From contig JAHQIW010003873.1 in assembly GCA_019055375.1 (NCBI GenBank), positions 1-64,000 on the forward strand: a stretch of 64,000 nt of DNA. Direction: 5' to 3'. This DNA is from Parelaphostrongylus tenuis (lineage: Eukaryota > Nematoda > Chromadorea > Rhabditida > Metastrongylidae). Positions 13,401-28,400 of this stretch are shown piece after piece. Within the stretch, counting starts at the first letter, position 1. Each line of letters starts with the position of its first letter. The notes under the pieces were generated by a model. That model was not told where the DNA came from and ran no database searches. It saw only the letters and a list, made by a program, of their open reading frames with translations. The translations under genes and the position numbers were made by a program.

Positions 13401-16400
13401 TATCGAATGCTTTTCCATAGTCGATGAAAGTTAGGATTAAGAGCGCGTGGTGCTTGCGACAGACTTCTATGACCCTCGATACGGTTTAGATGTGGTCCAT
13501 GCAGCAGACTCCCTGTCGAAGTCCTTCTTGCTCAATTGGTTGTGCCTCATCAAATGTTTCTGATATGCACAAAAGGATGGTCTTCGTAAAAAGATTGTGA
13601 AGTATGCTTAACAAGCAGACTGGACTGTAGTTGCGAAGATCCCTTAGGTCACCCTTTTTGTGGATAATGACTGTGTGCGTCGTCCTCTACTGGTCTAGAA
13701 TTTTTTTTCTTTTCGAAGGTAAGATGTCATATGTGCCGCGAGAAGTACATGTAAATTATGGCTTTCGGGTCGCAGCAAATTGGAAGAGATGTTATCAGGT
13801 TCTGGAGCCGCGCCCTTTTTTGATGTTTTTTATCGCGACTCGAAGTTCAGAGGGAAGAATCCCAGACTGCTGGCCGTAGATTTCATACAGCGTTCCACAA
13901 TCGATCGATCGATCGAAATGCGTTAGCGCGTCACGTATAAAGTGCGATTCTTATTCATTTAGGATTTTTTTCCGTTTCTGAAGGATCTTCAGGTTAAACA
14001 TATGATTCTGATAGTACAAGATTTCTACACGTTCATATACTTTCCGTGCTTCAGGCGATGTGATAGTAAGAGTAAACGGCTGGTGTAGAACACAATTTTA
14101 TTTTGTATAATACAGCGTCATAAAAGAGTCTTCTCAGGAAGGAGCACGTAGCGCAGTAGCCAGAGATTTCAGATTTCGATAATTACTGACGATCTTATGG
14201 AAGACATCTTGTTCAGCGAAAGGGGTTATCTATTCCTCCCGTAGCGTTCAACAAATAAGAACCCAGTATCTTACGACTTACGACTTCCATGAAGAAGGCT
14301 TAATCTTCAAGCGGGCGATGAATGCGAGGAAAAATAACTATATAATAAATCAAATGAAGCAAGTTGAAAAATTGATGAATGTTGATTGGTATGCAAAACC
14401 TTGATGGCCTCAAAAGTCTAGTTGTAGTACATGCCCCTAGTGTGAATAAGACGCAGGTTCACTCCTGCCTTGGGTCGGATGCACTGCATCTCACTTAGCG
14501 TTCTTAAAATATAATTCTAACACCATGACGGTAATAAAAGGTTGTAAGAAGGATATATAATAGGTTAATTGAAGCCGATTTACGCAATGACGTTCTAGAG
14601 CTAATCAAAGAACTAACATCAGCCAGTTTCTGTATTGAAAGCTAGCGGAATTGAGAAGCAAAGGAACTTGAGAAATTTGTGCCTTATACAATGAGCTTAC
14701 TAGGATTGGATCCCCGTGTGAAAACGAGCGACGTCCTACACTACATGAACAAAAATTAATGCATTAAAACAAATCCCCAAATCCATAACTCCAAAGGTGC
14801 GACAAATAAATAAACGGACTACCTTGTGGCCGGGAACTATAGTCATTGAATATGTCACTTCTATACACTTCCTTGAATCTTCAATAAGCGATTGGAGTAT
14901 AGTAGCACTAAACTGACATTAAATCAATGAGTATTAAGCCTTTTCCTTTGATCTGTTCCTGAAGGATACACCATGCATTCGTCTTCATTTAGCATCGTTT
15001 GAGGTGACTGAATGCACGTTTGGCCGATGCAGTGACTTGCGGGTCAGCTAGCGATGTATCATATTAGTGCTGCTATCTCCCAAGCAAGTCCTATATCAAA
15101 TCCCTTCCTCCCCCAAGAAATGAAAGACTTAGTGAGCCTTGAGCATAGGGTCGAACCATTGATCATCGATTGATCGAGTGCGTGTGTCGGAAGACACCTC
15201 TAATCACTTTGCCATACGTGCCAGCAAATATAGTCATCTACTATATCAATTCCCTTGAATTGTTGAAAATGATTCAAGCATAGATTCGTAAAGGCTGACA
15301 GTTAATTTTTTGAAGCTTTCTAATGCCTGGTATCTTCCTCATCAGTATTGCGGAAGTGAACAGTTATACATCTTTCGCAGTACCACTATTTTCAGATATT
15401 TGTGAGGATTCGCATAATCCTGCGCATGGCGCTGGAGCGCTTCTAGTTGGATTGTCTAAGAGAAAAGATGTTGTACAATCCGTTGTAGTGTTTGCAATTC
15501 AGGTAGTAATCGATATTTTTCATGCGCAAAACATTCATAAACCTTGATTTTGATTACAGGTATTGTCAAACACTGAGAATCCGCGCGAAATCGAAGGAGC
15601 TTTTCGAATGCTTGGAGAAGTCTATGCGCAATTGATAAAAACTAAGGTGAGTGATCTGTTCCATGTGGTTATAAGCACTTACGAGATATTTCATAGAATG
15701 TCTTGCTACTAACATATTTCCGTCGGCGAGTGGTCAGAGAGCAGGTCATCAGGAAGAAAGCTGTTTGTTTGACCCCTTCTCTCTTTCCTCAGCAATCCTG
15801 CAGTCAATAATCGAATTCTTACGGAACACCTCAGCCCGGGTCCCACCGAGATTGTAGTAAGAAGAATCGTTTAAATCAGCACTCCACTACATTTGTGAAG
15901 AGGACGAAATCCTTGAGCAGCAGTCGAAGCAACACGTGCAACATTCGGAGAGATATGTAGAGGACGATTGCAAGAAAACGAATCGAAAACCAAAAGCACT
16001 GGGATTCGCGCTGTAAAGTGTGTTGGGTGATTCATATAAAATAAAAGTACAATATTGAGGTTTCTTGTAGACAAACTCAAGCTATTGGAGATGGTTTCAA
16101 ATCGCCTTTTGATTGACGCTAAGTTCTGTTGCCAATTCATGAGTTCTTGATAGACAGTTTCAGTGCCTGGCCCGGAACGGAGTTGGATATCGAGATTGAG
16201 AACACCACTCAATGTCGTATGTGCCACTTTGCGACAGCCATATGGCTCACAGTTCTTTCACCTTCGGCACCACAATTCTCCTTCGCAGCATCTTTTGTCA
16301 AAAGTTGTCGCTTCCAGCAAAAGCGTATTAGAACTCAAAGCTCAATTATGTCCATAGTCGTCATTTGATGTACAAAGAGTAACTTGAAATTTGATGGCCT

Positions 16401-19400
16401 ATAACTACCGTTGCTGTGGGAGTTTCTTATGAAGTATCCCCGGGATATTGCTATGATTGTACAATAACCAATCCTGTGTTAAACAAATATAAAATTTGAA
16501 TTCTTCATACGTGTTTTTTTCCTTTTTTTCCTTTTTTTTACTTCTTTTTCAAAAAGGAACTTTTTCCTCAACGTAGCAAGATAATAAACAAATAAGTAAA
16601 TGTACGATATTGGATAACAAATAACGGTTTCATTATGGTTTTTTTTACTTTCTTGCCTTCGCTTATCGATGTGTCCATGTGCTGCATGTTTGTATATGGA
16701 TAGAGGGGATTCAGAAGTACAAAGACAACGTCGAGCAACTCTTGAATAATATCGTCGTCGGTCGTCTACGTGATCCATCAAAATTTGTTCGAGCTCGTGC
16801 GATATGGTGTATCAGACGATATGCGGAAGCCAGATTCTTTCATACGGAGTCTCTTGCTAAGGTAATCTTTTGCTCATTCTTTTCCTCTCGTTAATCTCAT
16901 GGTTAGAAGCACACATACGTGAGAATGTACTTTTGTGAGGCGGTGGCCGGGTAGTGTTGCTCGGTACGTGTTGGTTTCGATCCCCCTCTCCCTCATCGCT
17001 CTCCGGCAGTCATCCAAAGAACGCCACAGCCTGGCTATCTTCAAGATGTGCTAAAGTGGTGTTCTAGGACGTTCATGGTAAAGGCGAAATACTCAAGGAA
17101 GCAATGAATGCGAGGAGACGAATCTTGGAGAAGTACTGGTATCCTCACAATAAAATGGTGGGCGGGTAATAAGGTAAGGCAAGGTGAAGTGTACTACGAA
17201 AGCACAGATCTCATATTTAATGAAGAGCAAAGCATTCTGTGCACGATGCGAAAACGACTTCGTTATGCTAGAATCCGTCTCCTTGTTATGCTTTATTATT
17301 CAAAGGTACCTTTTTCTCATCAATTTTTTCAACTATAGATTTGAATTTTCCAGATTATCGAGTGTCTACTTAATTGCCTTTCTGATCAGCATGAGGAATT
17401 ACTAGTGCAAGTTGAAGCTGCTTTGGCAATTCGATCTCTTCTTAAGCACCAGAAGAAAGGTTTGATTCGTTCAATGTTTAGGGTTTCTCTCTCTTTATAA
17501 ATTGTTTTTATGCATTATAGTTCATGCTATTGTGAAGCGATCAATGGGCGTCATCATTTTAAATGTATTGAGATTGATCGGAAAAAACACAAATTGAGGA
17601 TGTGATCTATGTGGTTGATGAATTTCTTGAGCAATATATCGATGAGGTTGTCCCAGTTGCTTCACAGGTAGCCGACCATTTGGTAAGTTTTCTCAATTAT
17701 CGACTTGATGGAAACAAGGTAAATACAGTGTTTGTTCTTTCTAGTGCACAATGTTCTCGAATATACTCAACTCTGATGCTGTTGAGGATAGCGCTCCCAC
17801 TTTGTCAAATTTAATACAGACTATCGACAACATGATAGACGTAAGTCTCCTACAAAACTTGATTTTTTTTTATTCCCATTAAGTGAAGCCTAACAAAAAA
17901 GAAGAAGCATCAGCACTTTCATAGGCTGTAAAAGATCGTATGACGATTATGGTGGAAGTTGAAGCAAGCGTTTTGAAGGTCGTTAATACGATACTCGATC
18001 TAGAAAGTTACGGTAAGCCGATTGTTAGTGACCTCCTCCATCATCCATCAATTAAGCCATTGGCCTTCGAGGGAATGGTGTGGAATCATATTGATCACAT
18101 TTGCTGAATGCGTATTTATTTTTCAAACGAATTACAGAGTTTTATGGTAATGTGATGGTGCTGCTTCAATCAATTTTGCTTTCATACGTAAGCGAGCCGT
18201 TGTGGAACGTCCTTGATAAGATCTACAAGATGTTCAAAACATCTCGTTTCTCCACTATACTCCCTTTTTCTGGTAAGTCCACTCTAGCATTGTAAAGGTA
18301 GCAGATAAGCTGTCAACTGTAGTTGAATGTGGCCACATTGCGAACGACATTGAATAAAGTCCATCACATTTTACACTACTATGCTTCGACTGTTTATGCT
18401 TAGGCTTGGAAGCGGATTTATTAGGCGATCGAATATGAAAATAAAACTCGGGGCTCATATAACGGTAGAACAGCGCTCCGTTAGCATTCTGAAATCCTTC
18501 ACGGCGTATTTTGTGTGTCGTATCGACAAGATGTCAGTCTGACAGCTTACATACCATAAAGATAATTTATCATGGCGGCATCAACTTGGCGCAGGTGGTC
18601 GAGTGGCTAGTGATGCTCAACGCTAAGCCGATCCCCACCCATCTACCCCGAGTCACTAATCAGTAAAAACATCTGCGGTACAGGTAGTTATCCGGGAAGG
18701 GCCAAAGAAACACCTCTTCTTCTTTGACAAGAGCTATTCATAAGACTGTTAGTAATCATTCGAAGACTTAGATCTCTGGCTACTGCACTACGTGGCCTTT
18801 TTTCTCAAAAATGCTCTTCAAAACGCTGTAGCAGAAGGGAAACGTCTGTGTTACACACACGCATCGCAGGACAGAACTGTTCCGTGGAACTACCAGTAAA
18901 TATTTGGTAGCGTTAGTTTCGATGATTTTGAAACCTGCTTCGTTTTTGAAAAGGCAGTTTCTCTGCAGTGTAGCACGGAAAGAAAAATCAATTCACATCT
19001 CTTTTTCGGCTAATCTACGGACTGTGGGAAGGGGTCAAGGGCTGCCCGTGGTTTGAATACTGCGATCGATCGCTTGCACTAATACATGGCACGTGTGACG
19101 TGCAATTTTTGTTATTGAATTAGGAGTTTTTCTCCAGCTAGGAAGAAAATCCCACATAAATCGCTTGAATCTGATACTTTGAAACTTTCTCCACACGTTC
19201 AATGGTTGCAGAAAAGGAAATGTAAAGCGCGCAGTCGTTGTAAAATATTTTATTTCAAATGCTACAGCTTTATGAAAGCATCTTCCCTCTTCTCAAAAAT
19301 GGATCGCGTAGCGCAGTAACCACAAATTTAAACTTTCGAATGATTACTAACACTCTTCAGAAAAGTTCTTTTTTTTAGCGAAGGGGGTTGTTTTTTTATT

Positions 19401-22400
19401 TTTTCCCGTATAAAATACTTGAACCCGTCTGCTTCACAGGTTTATTCTTAGAAATATTTTTCAAACACATCTCCACTGTAAAGAACATCTCTTTTTCGTC
19501 AAACCCGTCAACATTTGTGTTCCAGAACTTTTAAATTGTTGCAAAAGGTGCATCTGAAAAGCATTGTACTCCTAATTTATGAATAAAAAGTAAGCGAATT
19601 GCTTGTGATCTACCTCAGCCTGTTTGGGCACGTGTGGATCATGAATGACTTACTTCATTTCCATCACGTTACAGATTCTTTTCTTTCACTTTTTACCACC
19701 GTAAAAATTCTGTTCCAGACCTCTCGCCGGTGTTGTATCTGTATATTGTGACCAACACCGAAAGTTTTCTCGCTTTTCCGCATCGAATTGAAGCAGTCAT
19801 GGATATGTGCTGTATAGTTTTGAAGGTCTGCCTGCTGGTCATTTTTCGTTCTCTGTCATATAAAGGCTTACCATATGTTTATAATCCTTGCTTATATGTT
19901 GATGGTTGAGCTTCTAGGATGATGATACCTTTGGAGACAAATATCATCCATACGCTGCAAAATTGATGGAGTGTGTTCTTCTTGAGTGTCCTAGCCATAC
20001 GGCAAAGGTGGTGGATTATTTCAATAACAACATTCTCTCTCTATCATTTTTTGAATATGTTGTTGTTCTTTCAGGTTATACCTGCAATTTTAATGTCAGT
20101 ATTCGACCGACTAACCAAGCCCTTTGAAGATGACCTTGATGAACTTAAGCCGTATCTGATTATTGTATGTTTTTTCTCTTTCTTTTCCCTCCCCTCATAG
20201 TAAATCTTGACCAATTTCTCCACCTAACATAGTCATACTTTGATGTCATACACAGGTTATACATGGACATTTTGGGATAGTTTCTGTCGAAAATTTCAAA
20301 TTATTTAGGTAATAGTTGCTGCTTTGTACGTCAACCTTGAGGCCACCTTGCAAACTTTTCGAGAAATTGATCCAGAAAACCGCAATCTTGTAGACTACGT
20401 TTGTGACGAGCTCCTGAGTTGTTACAAAAAGATGGAAGGAGTTCATGACAGGTACTTTCATTCTTCTATTGAGAAGGTGGTGTCACTTGTGATAGCTATT
20501 CTTTAGAAGAATGGCACTTATTGGAATATGTCTCTGCTTTAAACTGCCACCGTCCATACGACCATCTCTAATTTCTGCGGATCCTATAAAGGTAGCCTTT
20601 CATGATCTTTTTTATGTTTCTAGTTTGTCTTTTAGGGAACGATTTTTGTTACAGTCTCTTCATTTTAGTCTATTTCTCAACCCTTTCGAGACACGGCCTT
20701 TTTCACTGTTTGTCTTTTCAAACTTCTAGTTGTCATTCGATGACTTAAATCTTGCCGAAGCCAACGTTCTGCTTGTTTCCTGAAAAAGCTTTTACAGTGT
20801 GCTGCACGAACGAAATAGAAACTGAGTATTTCGCTGGGCGCACAGTTTTAGTTTGAATAGGAGCATGAACACCTGTGTAAATGGTATTTCGCAACATTCA
20901 TTGCAAACGGCACCGAGGTGGCTAGGTTTTAATGGTTTTTCGATAGATACAGCAGTTATTTGATAACATAAGTTTAACTGATTCTGAAATCAAGTCTGAA
21001 GAGTTTTTCGTAGAGCTCGCAAGAGCGAAGGGAATACTACGTTTCACACTCCACTTTTAGTAGAGCATTTACTTGGCAGTACAAAATGAGCATGAAATCC
21101 CTAGTCCGTATAAAGATAGAACAAAGTTTTTTTTCTAATATTCATACGAAAGCCCAACAATTTCTACGAAATGTAGACAAAATTTTCGAATAAGCAACGA
21201 GAATTCAGGCGATAGTATCCGCCAAGTGTGAAATTCAACTTTATTTTAGCTGCCACAGCAAACTGAAAAGGTCATTGCAGGAAGTAACCTTGGTGATGAA
21301 ATAAGAGAGATTTGAGCTTAAAAGTGTGAGAGAAAGGCGAATGAAGCCGTGCCCTCAAAGGGTTCGAAAATGAGTCGCGATAATTGAGTGTACCAAATTT
21401 TGCTGTGTTGAAATGCAACTGCAAGTTCGTCTTGGGTGGTTGCCTCTTGTGCACCCAATGAGAACAAAACTCTCGATCTTCACGCAATTAGCAAAGCTGT
21501 CACTTTTTGTTTTCGAGGTTTTTGCGAAATGAGGTTAACCAGCTATTGAAGCTGCCAGTTTATTGTTCACATCTATCGGAACTACATTTACTTTTTGAAA
21601 GAGTACATGTGACGAAGTAGTTAGAGGTGCTCTGCGTTGCAACGAGGTAGATGGTTCGATATCGTGGTCACTGCTCACCAAGTCATTCATCCCTCCGAGG
21701 GCGATAAATTGCTACCAGACTGGTCTTAGACTTGTCTGGGAAGATAAGCAGCACTGACTCGATTCAGCGAGGGTTGTTATAGAGGCCATTTGCATTCAAT
21801 CTCTTTAAACGAGATTGAAAATTGAAGATGAACGCTTGGCGTACCTCTTAGGGATTGAACAACGGGAAAGCTTTATCGTTTATCCTTAATCTGTCGGAAA
21901 TCACTGTTTCTCAGCATCCAACTTGTACCCCATTCGTTTCAGTTTCTTTTCCGCATTCAGGGTCTAAAAATGACTGCATCCATATTGGTAATACTGGAGC
22001 AATCCTACGTTTCTACTGCTGTGCATGCTTTTACTCTTGGAATCTTTAAAATACTGTGAATATTGCCATCGCCAAATCGAAGTAGATCAGTTCAAGATTC
22101 TGGCTGATCTGCCATTCAAGTTATCTTCGTCAACTTTTGGAAGTGACACAGTGAAATTCCGCGGATGTTCTTCTTGCATTGTCTTTACAATGAAATCATG
22201 AATGGCTTGTTTAGAGTTCATTTTCTATCTTTCGGTGGAACACATATACTGTTCTATCTAAATTTTCTTCGTGGTTCAATATTGCAACGAATGTTGGAAG
22301 AATACGAAGCCTGGGTGATTCACCGCTTCTTTATCAAAATTACTGTGTTCATTTTGATAGTTCTTCGAGCAGGTTGCTATAAGTATGCACGAAATCTTAT

Positions 22401-25400
22401 TAGGGCGCTGTTTTCGATTTTTTTTTTAGAAGATTCGAATTTCTAAACTATTGAAGTTTACTTTTGCGAAATTTTTCACGTAGCGCGGCAGTTACCGTCA
22501 TGACTTGAAGACGAAGAAGGAGAAATGCGATTCTGTTCTTTTTGAAAGCTAGGCCTTTAGGTAAAAGGCAGAAGTTTTTATCAGCGTCACATTGATCTTT
22601 GCGGGCGAAGCCTTTTTCGCTGTTTCTTCGACTTTTAGAAATCACTCGATAGCTTGAATCTCGGATATTTCAGTATTGTTATTGATTTTCGAAGACATCT
22701 TACTACAGCGTTGAGCTAGAATAATTACCTGGGACCGTCAGTGCGCAATTTTTGCTCGGCTAGGTTAGAAAATGGCTTTTAAACGGGCTTCAGTGCTTAG
22801 TCGATAACTAAAAAGCGGAGGTGCTAAAAATGAGTTTGCTTTTTCTGTAAATCTGTCAGCGAAAAATTATGTTTTTAATTAGAGACACACGCACCGAAGG
22901 CATGTGAACGTGTAAAGAAAATCGTGATGGACCACGAAGTTGAAAAAACAAAGCAGGGCTGTTTGAAACGTAGGAAAAAAAGTTTTATTACGAGAACCAC
23001 GCGTCTTCTGATTCATGCTCTGCCTAGTGAATTCAAAGTCACCTCGAATGGTTGCAATTTCGTCAACTGGTTAGAAATTTTTCTCAGTTTTGGAAAACTT
23101 TATAAAGGCGTTTGTATTAGATTGTGGATAAGACTTTAGTAAATCGTTCTGTAGGCAGGTACTTTTAGGTTTCCTATTGCCGTTATGAAGTTATGGGAAA
23201 ACCCCGTGAAGCTCCAGTTATGGTTTACTTCTTTTGAAAGTGATTTTTTTTGCGCTTATAACGCTTTATGTAAAATTCTTTGGAACCAATTCTAACTTGA
23301 AAATTGTACAGATTTGAACTATCGGATGGCTATCAAATGCCTAACAAGAAGCCATCGACAGATCTCATCTGAGTAAACGAAGCAAACTCGTGGTGAAACA
23401 TATCCCTCTGCGGACTATGAAGGTCATTATAACCCTCAGCTAGACGCGCCTTTCGGACGGTTACGACGTAGTGGCGTGCGCTCCAATACAAATTCGGGTT
23501 GGTAAAGCTCTCAGAGGAACATGATCATTGAAAAATGATAAATTGTCGTTGATGAACCTCTTGTATGAATTTTAAGCAGGGCTAACGTTAATGCTGCCCA
23601 AAATCTTTCTTTTTTCAAAGGAAGTAACAGTATACCTGCAAAAAGCTATGTGTTTCCAACGGTAATTGAACATTTTCTCTTATCTTCGCTATGATTTTGC
23701 AGTCAGTCGATAAAGGATAGAAAAGCTCTCAGCGTTGATCTTCCTGTGGGATGCGCCATGCATTGTTCATCTTCAATTTTTAACTTTGTTTGAGGTAATT
23801 GGATGCCTATCTGGCCTTTAAAATGACTCACAGTGTCTTCCCGCTGAGCCGAGTTAGTACCGCTTATCCTCCTAGACAAGTCTCAGGCCAGTGTGGTACC
23901 AATTTACCAACCCCGGAGAGATGGATGACTTGGTGAGCCATTAACGCGAGATCAACCACTAACCTCATGTGCGGCGCGTGCACATCTAACCACTGTGCCA
24001 TATGCGCTCAGTCAATTGACAGCTTGAAAATTTTTCGATCTTCATAGTAAGCCTGTTGTATGAAAAGATTTCCACGTTCTACTGGTAAATAAAAGAGACG
24101 TTTCGCGATCACACTCCTTTTTTTTCCTAATTCATAACGGATTTTTGGGATTATATAATCTGATTTCGATTCTTATGAACTTTTTCCAGCAAAACATAAT
24201 TATTCACTAGGAAGACTTTTGTAAAAGTATTTCTAAAAAAATAATGCTCAACTGTCTTGAGTATCCTTGCTTTTGGAAACAATTTCTACCGGCAACTGCA
24301 TTTCAAGGATCACGTGCGTGAACCCTGTTTTTTCTTTTTCTAGAGAAAGTCTATTCTATCGAATTATTCGCATTCATCCAATACCTGAGATCAAGTGAAT
24401 TTGAACGGTTTATTTTATTTCTAAAATGGCTTGTTTTTTGCATCGTAACAGTCAAAGTACAGTTTTCTTTCACATTTGACGATTTCTCGCAAGATGATGT
24501 TTTTCTATAAGCAATCAATAACCGTTTAATAGCGCAATTTCAGCGATTTCAAAGACGCTGATTTTTGAAGGAGACTCCTTGAAGCCCTGTCACAGTGGAA
24601 AGAAGATTGGATTTCGCCTCTAACCATTGCGATTAACTTCAAAATGTTGTCTCCTTTTGACTGCTACAGTGCAACATGGAGTTGTTTTCAGAAACAAAGT
24701 TACTAGGGGAGTAGTCGAGATCTGAGCTATCAAACAGTTATTAAAGTCTAGCGAAAAATTTTGTCTAACGAGAAATGCTTGAGTATGAAAGAAATTTTAA
24801 TTTCTACTGTTAGAGCGCAATAAGAAGCCATTCCGACGACAAAGTATACTTTCAAAATTGACGAGATTTCAGCTATCAAGCATTTTTTTTAACTCTTAAA
24901 GAATCAGAAAAAGCATTTTTCCTAAAAAGTCAAATCAGGATGCGGGCATCGAAAGTGATCAAAATATCTGAGCTCTGATAACAAGCCCTACAATGAGCCC
25001 TTTCTAGAAGTCATTTTCACTGTTGAAAATTCTGAAATTTGCCCTATCTAATCATTATAAACTGCTTACGAAAAGACGTTTGTTCGGCGGAAAACAAAGG
25101 GCGAAACAGGATGAAGATAATGGAAAGAGACCGCTGTACCTCTATCTCTTCTTCGGATATCATAGCTATGAGTAAAGAATTCGAACGCAATTACGCATTG
25201 ATGTGAGAATGGGAATCTGAAGTTTACTTTCAATCAAAAAATATTGAGAATTATCCATGAAGTATGATTGCATGCAATAAGCAACGTTATTGTTGACGAA
25301 CTATTCATTGTTCTCCAATTTCCAGCCAGTATGGTGAATTTTATGTACTTTATGCAGTAAATTATATTGAACGGAAAAAATACATAAATTTGATTGGATT

Positions 25401-28400
25401 GTGGGCAAATATAAATGAAATTTGGAACGTTTTGAAAGGTTCCTAATATAGCTTTTTCGTAAATACTTGATTTCACCTTCGAAAATGCAGATTTAAAATG
25501 GAGCAGTTACGTATTTGTAATAGAAATAACTTCACTGAGGTTGGTTGTATCATATTTTACCACTTATTAACACCGAAATTCTATCTGATGACGAAAAAAG
25601 TTAAATTTCATTAGAAAACTACCTCATTGGCCTTAGCGCAGGCTCCGACAGCCTGTCCTCGTAGCTGTCCGAGCCGTTCGCAAAGGGGTATCATTGTTTG
25701 CTGTGCTGCAACACAGTAGGCTGAGAAACCAAATAGAATATCAAAATTTCCGATTTAAGCTTGCGAGTAATTACTGTAAGCCTAAGGAAAAAGTTTTCCT
25801 TTCCAGCGAGAAAGTCCTCCACAAAATCGTGTGTCGAAATGATTACTTGCTGTTTCGAAAATGTTAGGTGTCACAATCACAGGAGTTCCAGGAGTATGAG
25901 GAGCCACACTCAAGTACTCATGACTGACCCCATTATCAACAGCTTTCTCCTCGTCTGATCACTTTGCACTCTTGGTTAGAGGCACCCAGTGGTCTTTATC
26001 CTTCCCAATGTTCTCATTCTTCAAATCAAACTCATTCGTTGTCTTTTCAGCTATTTGTTTCTTCCCCAATTTGTTATTGTTATGGTGAATCATTGTAAGG
26101 AGTGAACAGAAGTAGAAAATTACAGAAATATCGACATACGCACTGCTTATGTGTTGTGAAACGAATTGGCACCAGTATAGTGGTTGATGTTAGATGAGTC
26201 TTATTTTCCATTTTAGCCAAAGTTGGGAATGAAACAAAAGCGCAGAAGGGATTAGAAAACTAGGATTCATAAGACGTCCTTACGATGTCCCAAGTTATTG
26301 AGGTTTTATTTCCTTTTTATCTTGTCTATTTGTTGCCTGCAGGTTCTTGAAGTGTCGCTGTCAATTTTCAAAAGTCTTCTGCGAGCTCAGAAACTGCTCG
26401 CTCAGAGTAAAAACGATGAATCTGACAGCGAAGGTAATTTACCTAGCCATTATTGCTTTAAGTGACGTTTTATTCCAAATTCTTTTGATTAGATTCTGAG
26501 GAAGAAAGTGACGACGACGAAGCCGATAGAATGTTGCCGAAAAAAGGCCAACATCACCGCAAAGTTCGTGAGCCCGAGCATCTTTCTGACGATAAAGACG
26601 AAAACGATGAGGTTTGCAAGATTTTGCTGTTTTTTTAAGCACTTTTCTGTTGTTATAATTGATTATGTAAGGTTAGGAATGTTGAGCGATACGCAAATTT
26701 GAAACTACGTTTGAGAGTGGAAAACGGGCTTAATCCATAATGGGGATGCATGCTATCACTATGCCACAAAAGCCGTGGTACCACTATCGCTTTTTCTGCA
26801 ATATAAAGCATCGTATATATAGATGAAATTACAAATATGAACCTTGGGTTGTATATGCAGTGGCTGCGAAAAGCAGAGCACCCAAACTCGCCGGGGCTTG
26901 CTTCCCAACGCAGCCAATAAAATCCTCTGCTTCTGAAACTCGAATCTCTTCGGCACCCATGTCGACCTCCCACGACGTTAAATTAGCCAAGATGGGTATA
27001 TTGTTAAAACGGTTCTTCTTCTCCAAAATCCTACATATCTCGTTGGGAAGAATTTTGCAGTTTGACGTCTCAACGAGTTTACCTACAGTTTTTGGAGAAC
27101 ATTTCGCCACCTCTAGCCAGCATGCCTTCAGAGATGCTATTTATGACAAAGCGAGGTTTGTAGTCATCGAAAATTCGGAAAAATCGAATTTTTGCTCAAG
27201 AGGAACTTGAGTGACGTGAGTATCTCTGAGCAATTGGTCTTACGTCGCCGAAAAACTATCTTTCGAGGTCGATTTCAACTGGGTCAAAATTACTGCGTTG
27301 GACACAACTACACTAATAAGTCTCGAAAAAGGTTCACTTCGGTTTATAGTCCGTACATAGTTATAATTTCATCGAAGTACTGGAAAATTCCATTGTGTTC
27401 ATACACATGAAAAGTTATGTTGACTCAAATTATGGAAAAAGGATTACGGATGCTTCCAACTGTTGAAGCCACGCTGACTTTGACTTCATAATCAGAATTT
27501 AATTTCTTTAGCAATAATATCTTAGACATATTAAAATTAAATCTGCCAATGTTTTACGCAAAAACTTGTGTACGGCTACCGTGTGAACATCCACGTAGCT
27601 GAAATTTGAAAACATGGAACTTCAATGTTTACAACTACACGATGTACTTGCTAACGATATCCAACGTGTGACATTCTATATCTTTTTCCGTATAGCATAT
27701 GATTGGTTTTACACGAAAATCATCATTATCTACCATAATGTCACGTTTGTGCTGCGGGGGGCGATCATCGGTTTGGTGCTTAGCTATGTAGATTTCGTTT
27801 CGAAGACCAAAAAATCACAGCGGCTTAGCTCTTGAAGCGATTTAAAGATGATGCTCTGTGTTTGTTTTCGCGATCATGGAATCTTACCGCCTCATTGTAG
27901 GCCTGTGGAACTTGGACGCTTCGTGATGAAAGGTCGATTAACACTCCTGGGGAGCAGTACAGTATTCCGCATCATACACGAGAGAAAGTGCCTCTGTAAT
28001 TCTGATATACGTCGACGACATAGCGTATATGTATGCAATGTCATGAATCAGCTCGAATGGAAATATAGTAATTCTCAAATGGAACTATCGCTTAGAGTTA
28101 GCGATTCCACGCGATGTTGAAACCAGAAAAATGAGGGTTGCCGAGTAGACGGCTTTATGAAGATCGTGGAAATAAGCTTGTTCGTAGATGATGTGTCATG
28201 CATGAATTTATTGCCAAACGAGTCTTGTTTTGCATACGTGGGGTTAACAACTCTTAGAAAAAGAGCAAAGTTTCATGACTAACGCGCTTTAAGTTAAGTT
28301 CTCAGAGCCCTCCACATAATTTATTTTTGCTTATGTTGAATGTTCAAGATGACTTTGGATTATATGGATTCATCTGTTAAGGATGGCCCTCTTAACGACG

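Noticed and set aside
13631..13879. Plus-strand open frame as a gene
   Set aside because: Shadow of the minus-strand RTE reverse transcriptase.
15871..16227. 118-codon minus-strand frame in intron 12 as a gene
   Set aside because: No domain recognised, no splice context, and overlapping plus-strand frames are also open.
16862..17353. Extra importin exon between exons 13 and 14
   Set aside because: The human alignment is continuous across exons 13 and 14, and the region carries a tRNA-like SINE.
27980..28040. YVDD-like motif (VILIYVDDIAYM) suggesting a copia-type reverse transcriptase
   Set aside because: No other reverse transcriptase block is found on either side within several hundred bases; a chance match is more likely.
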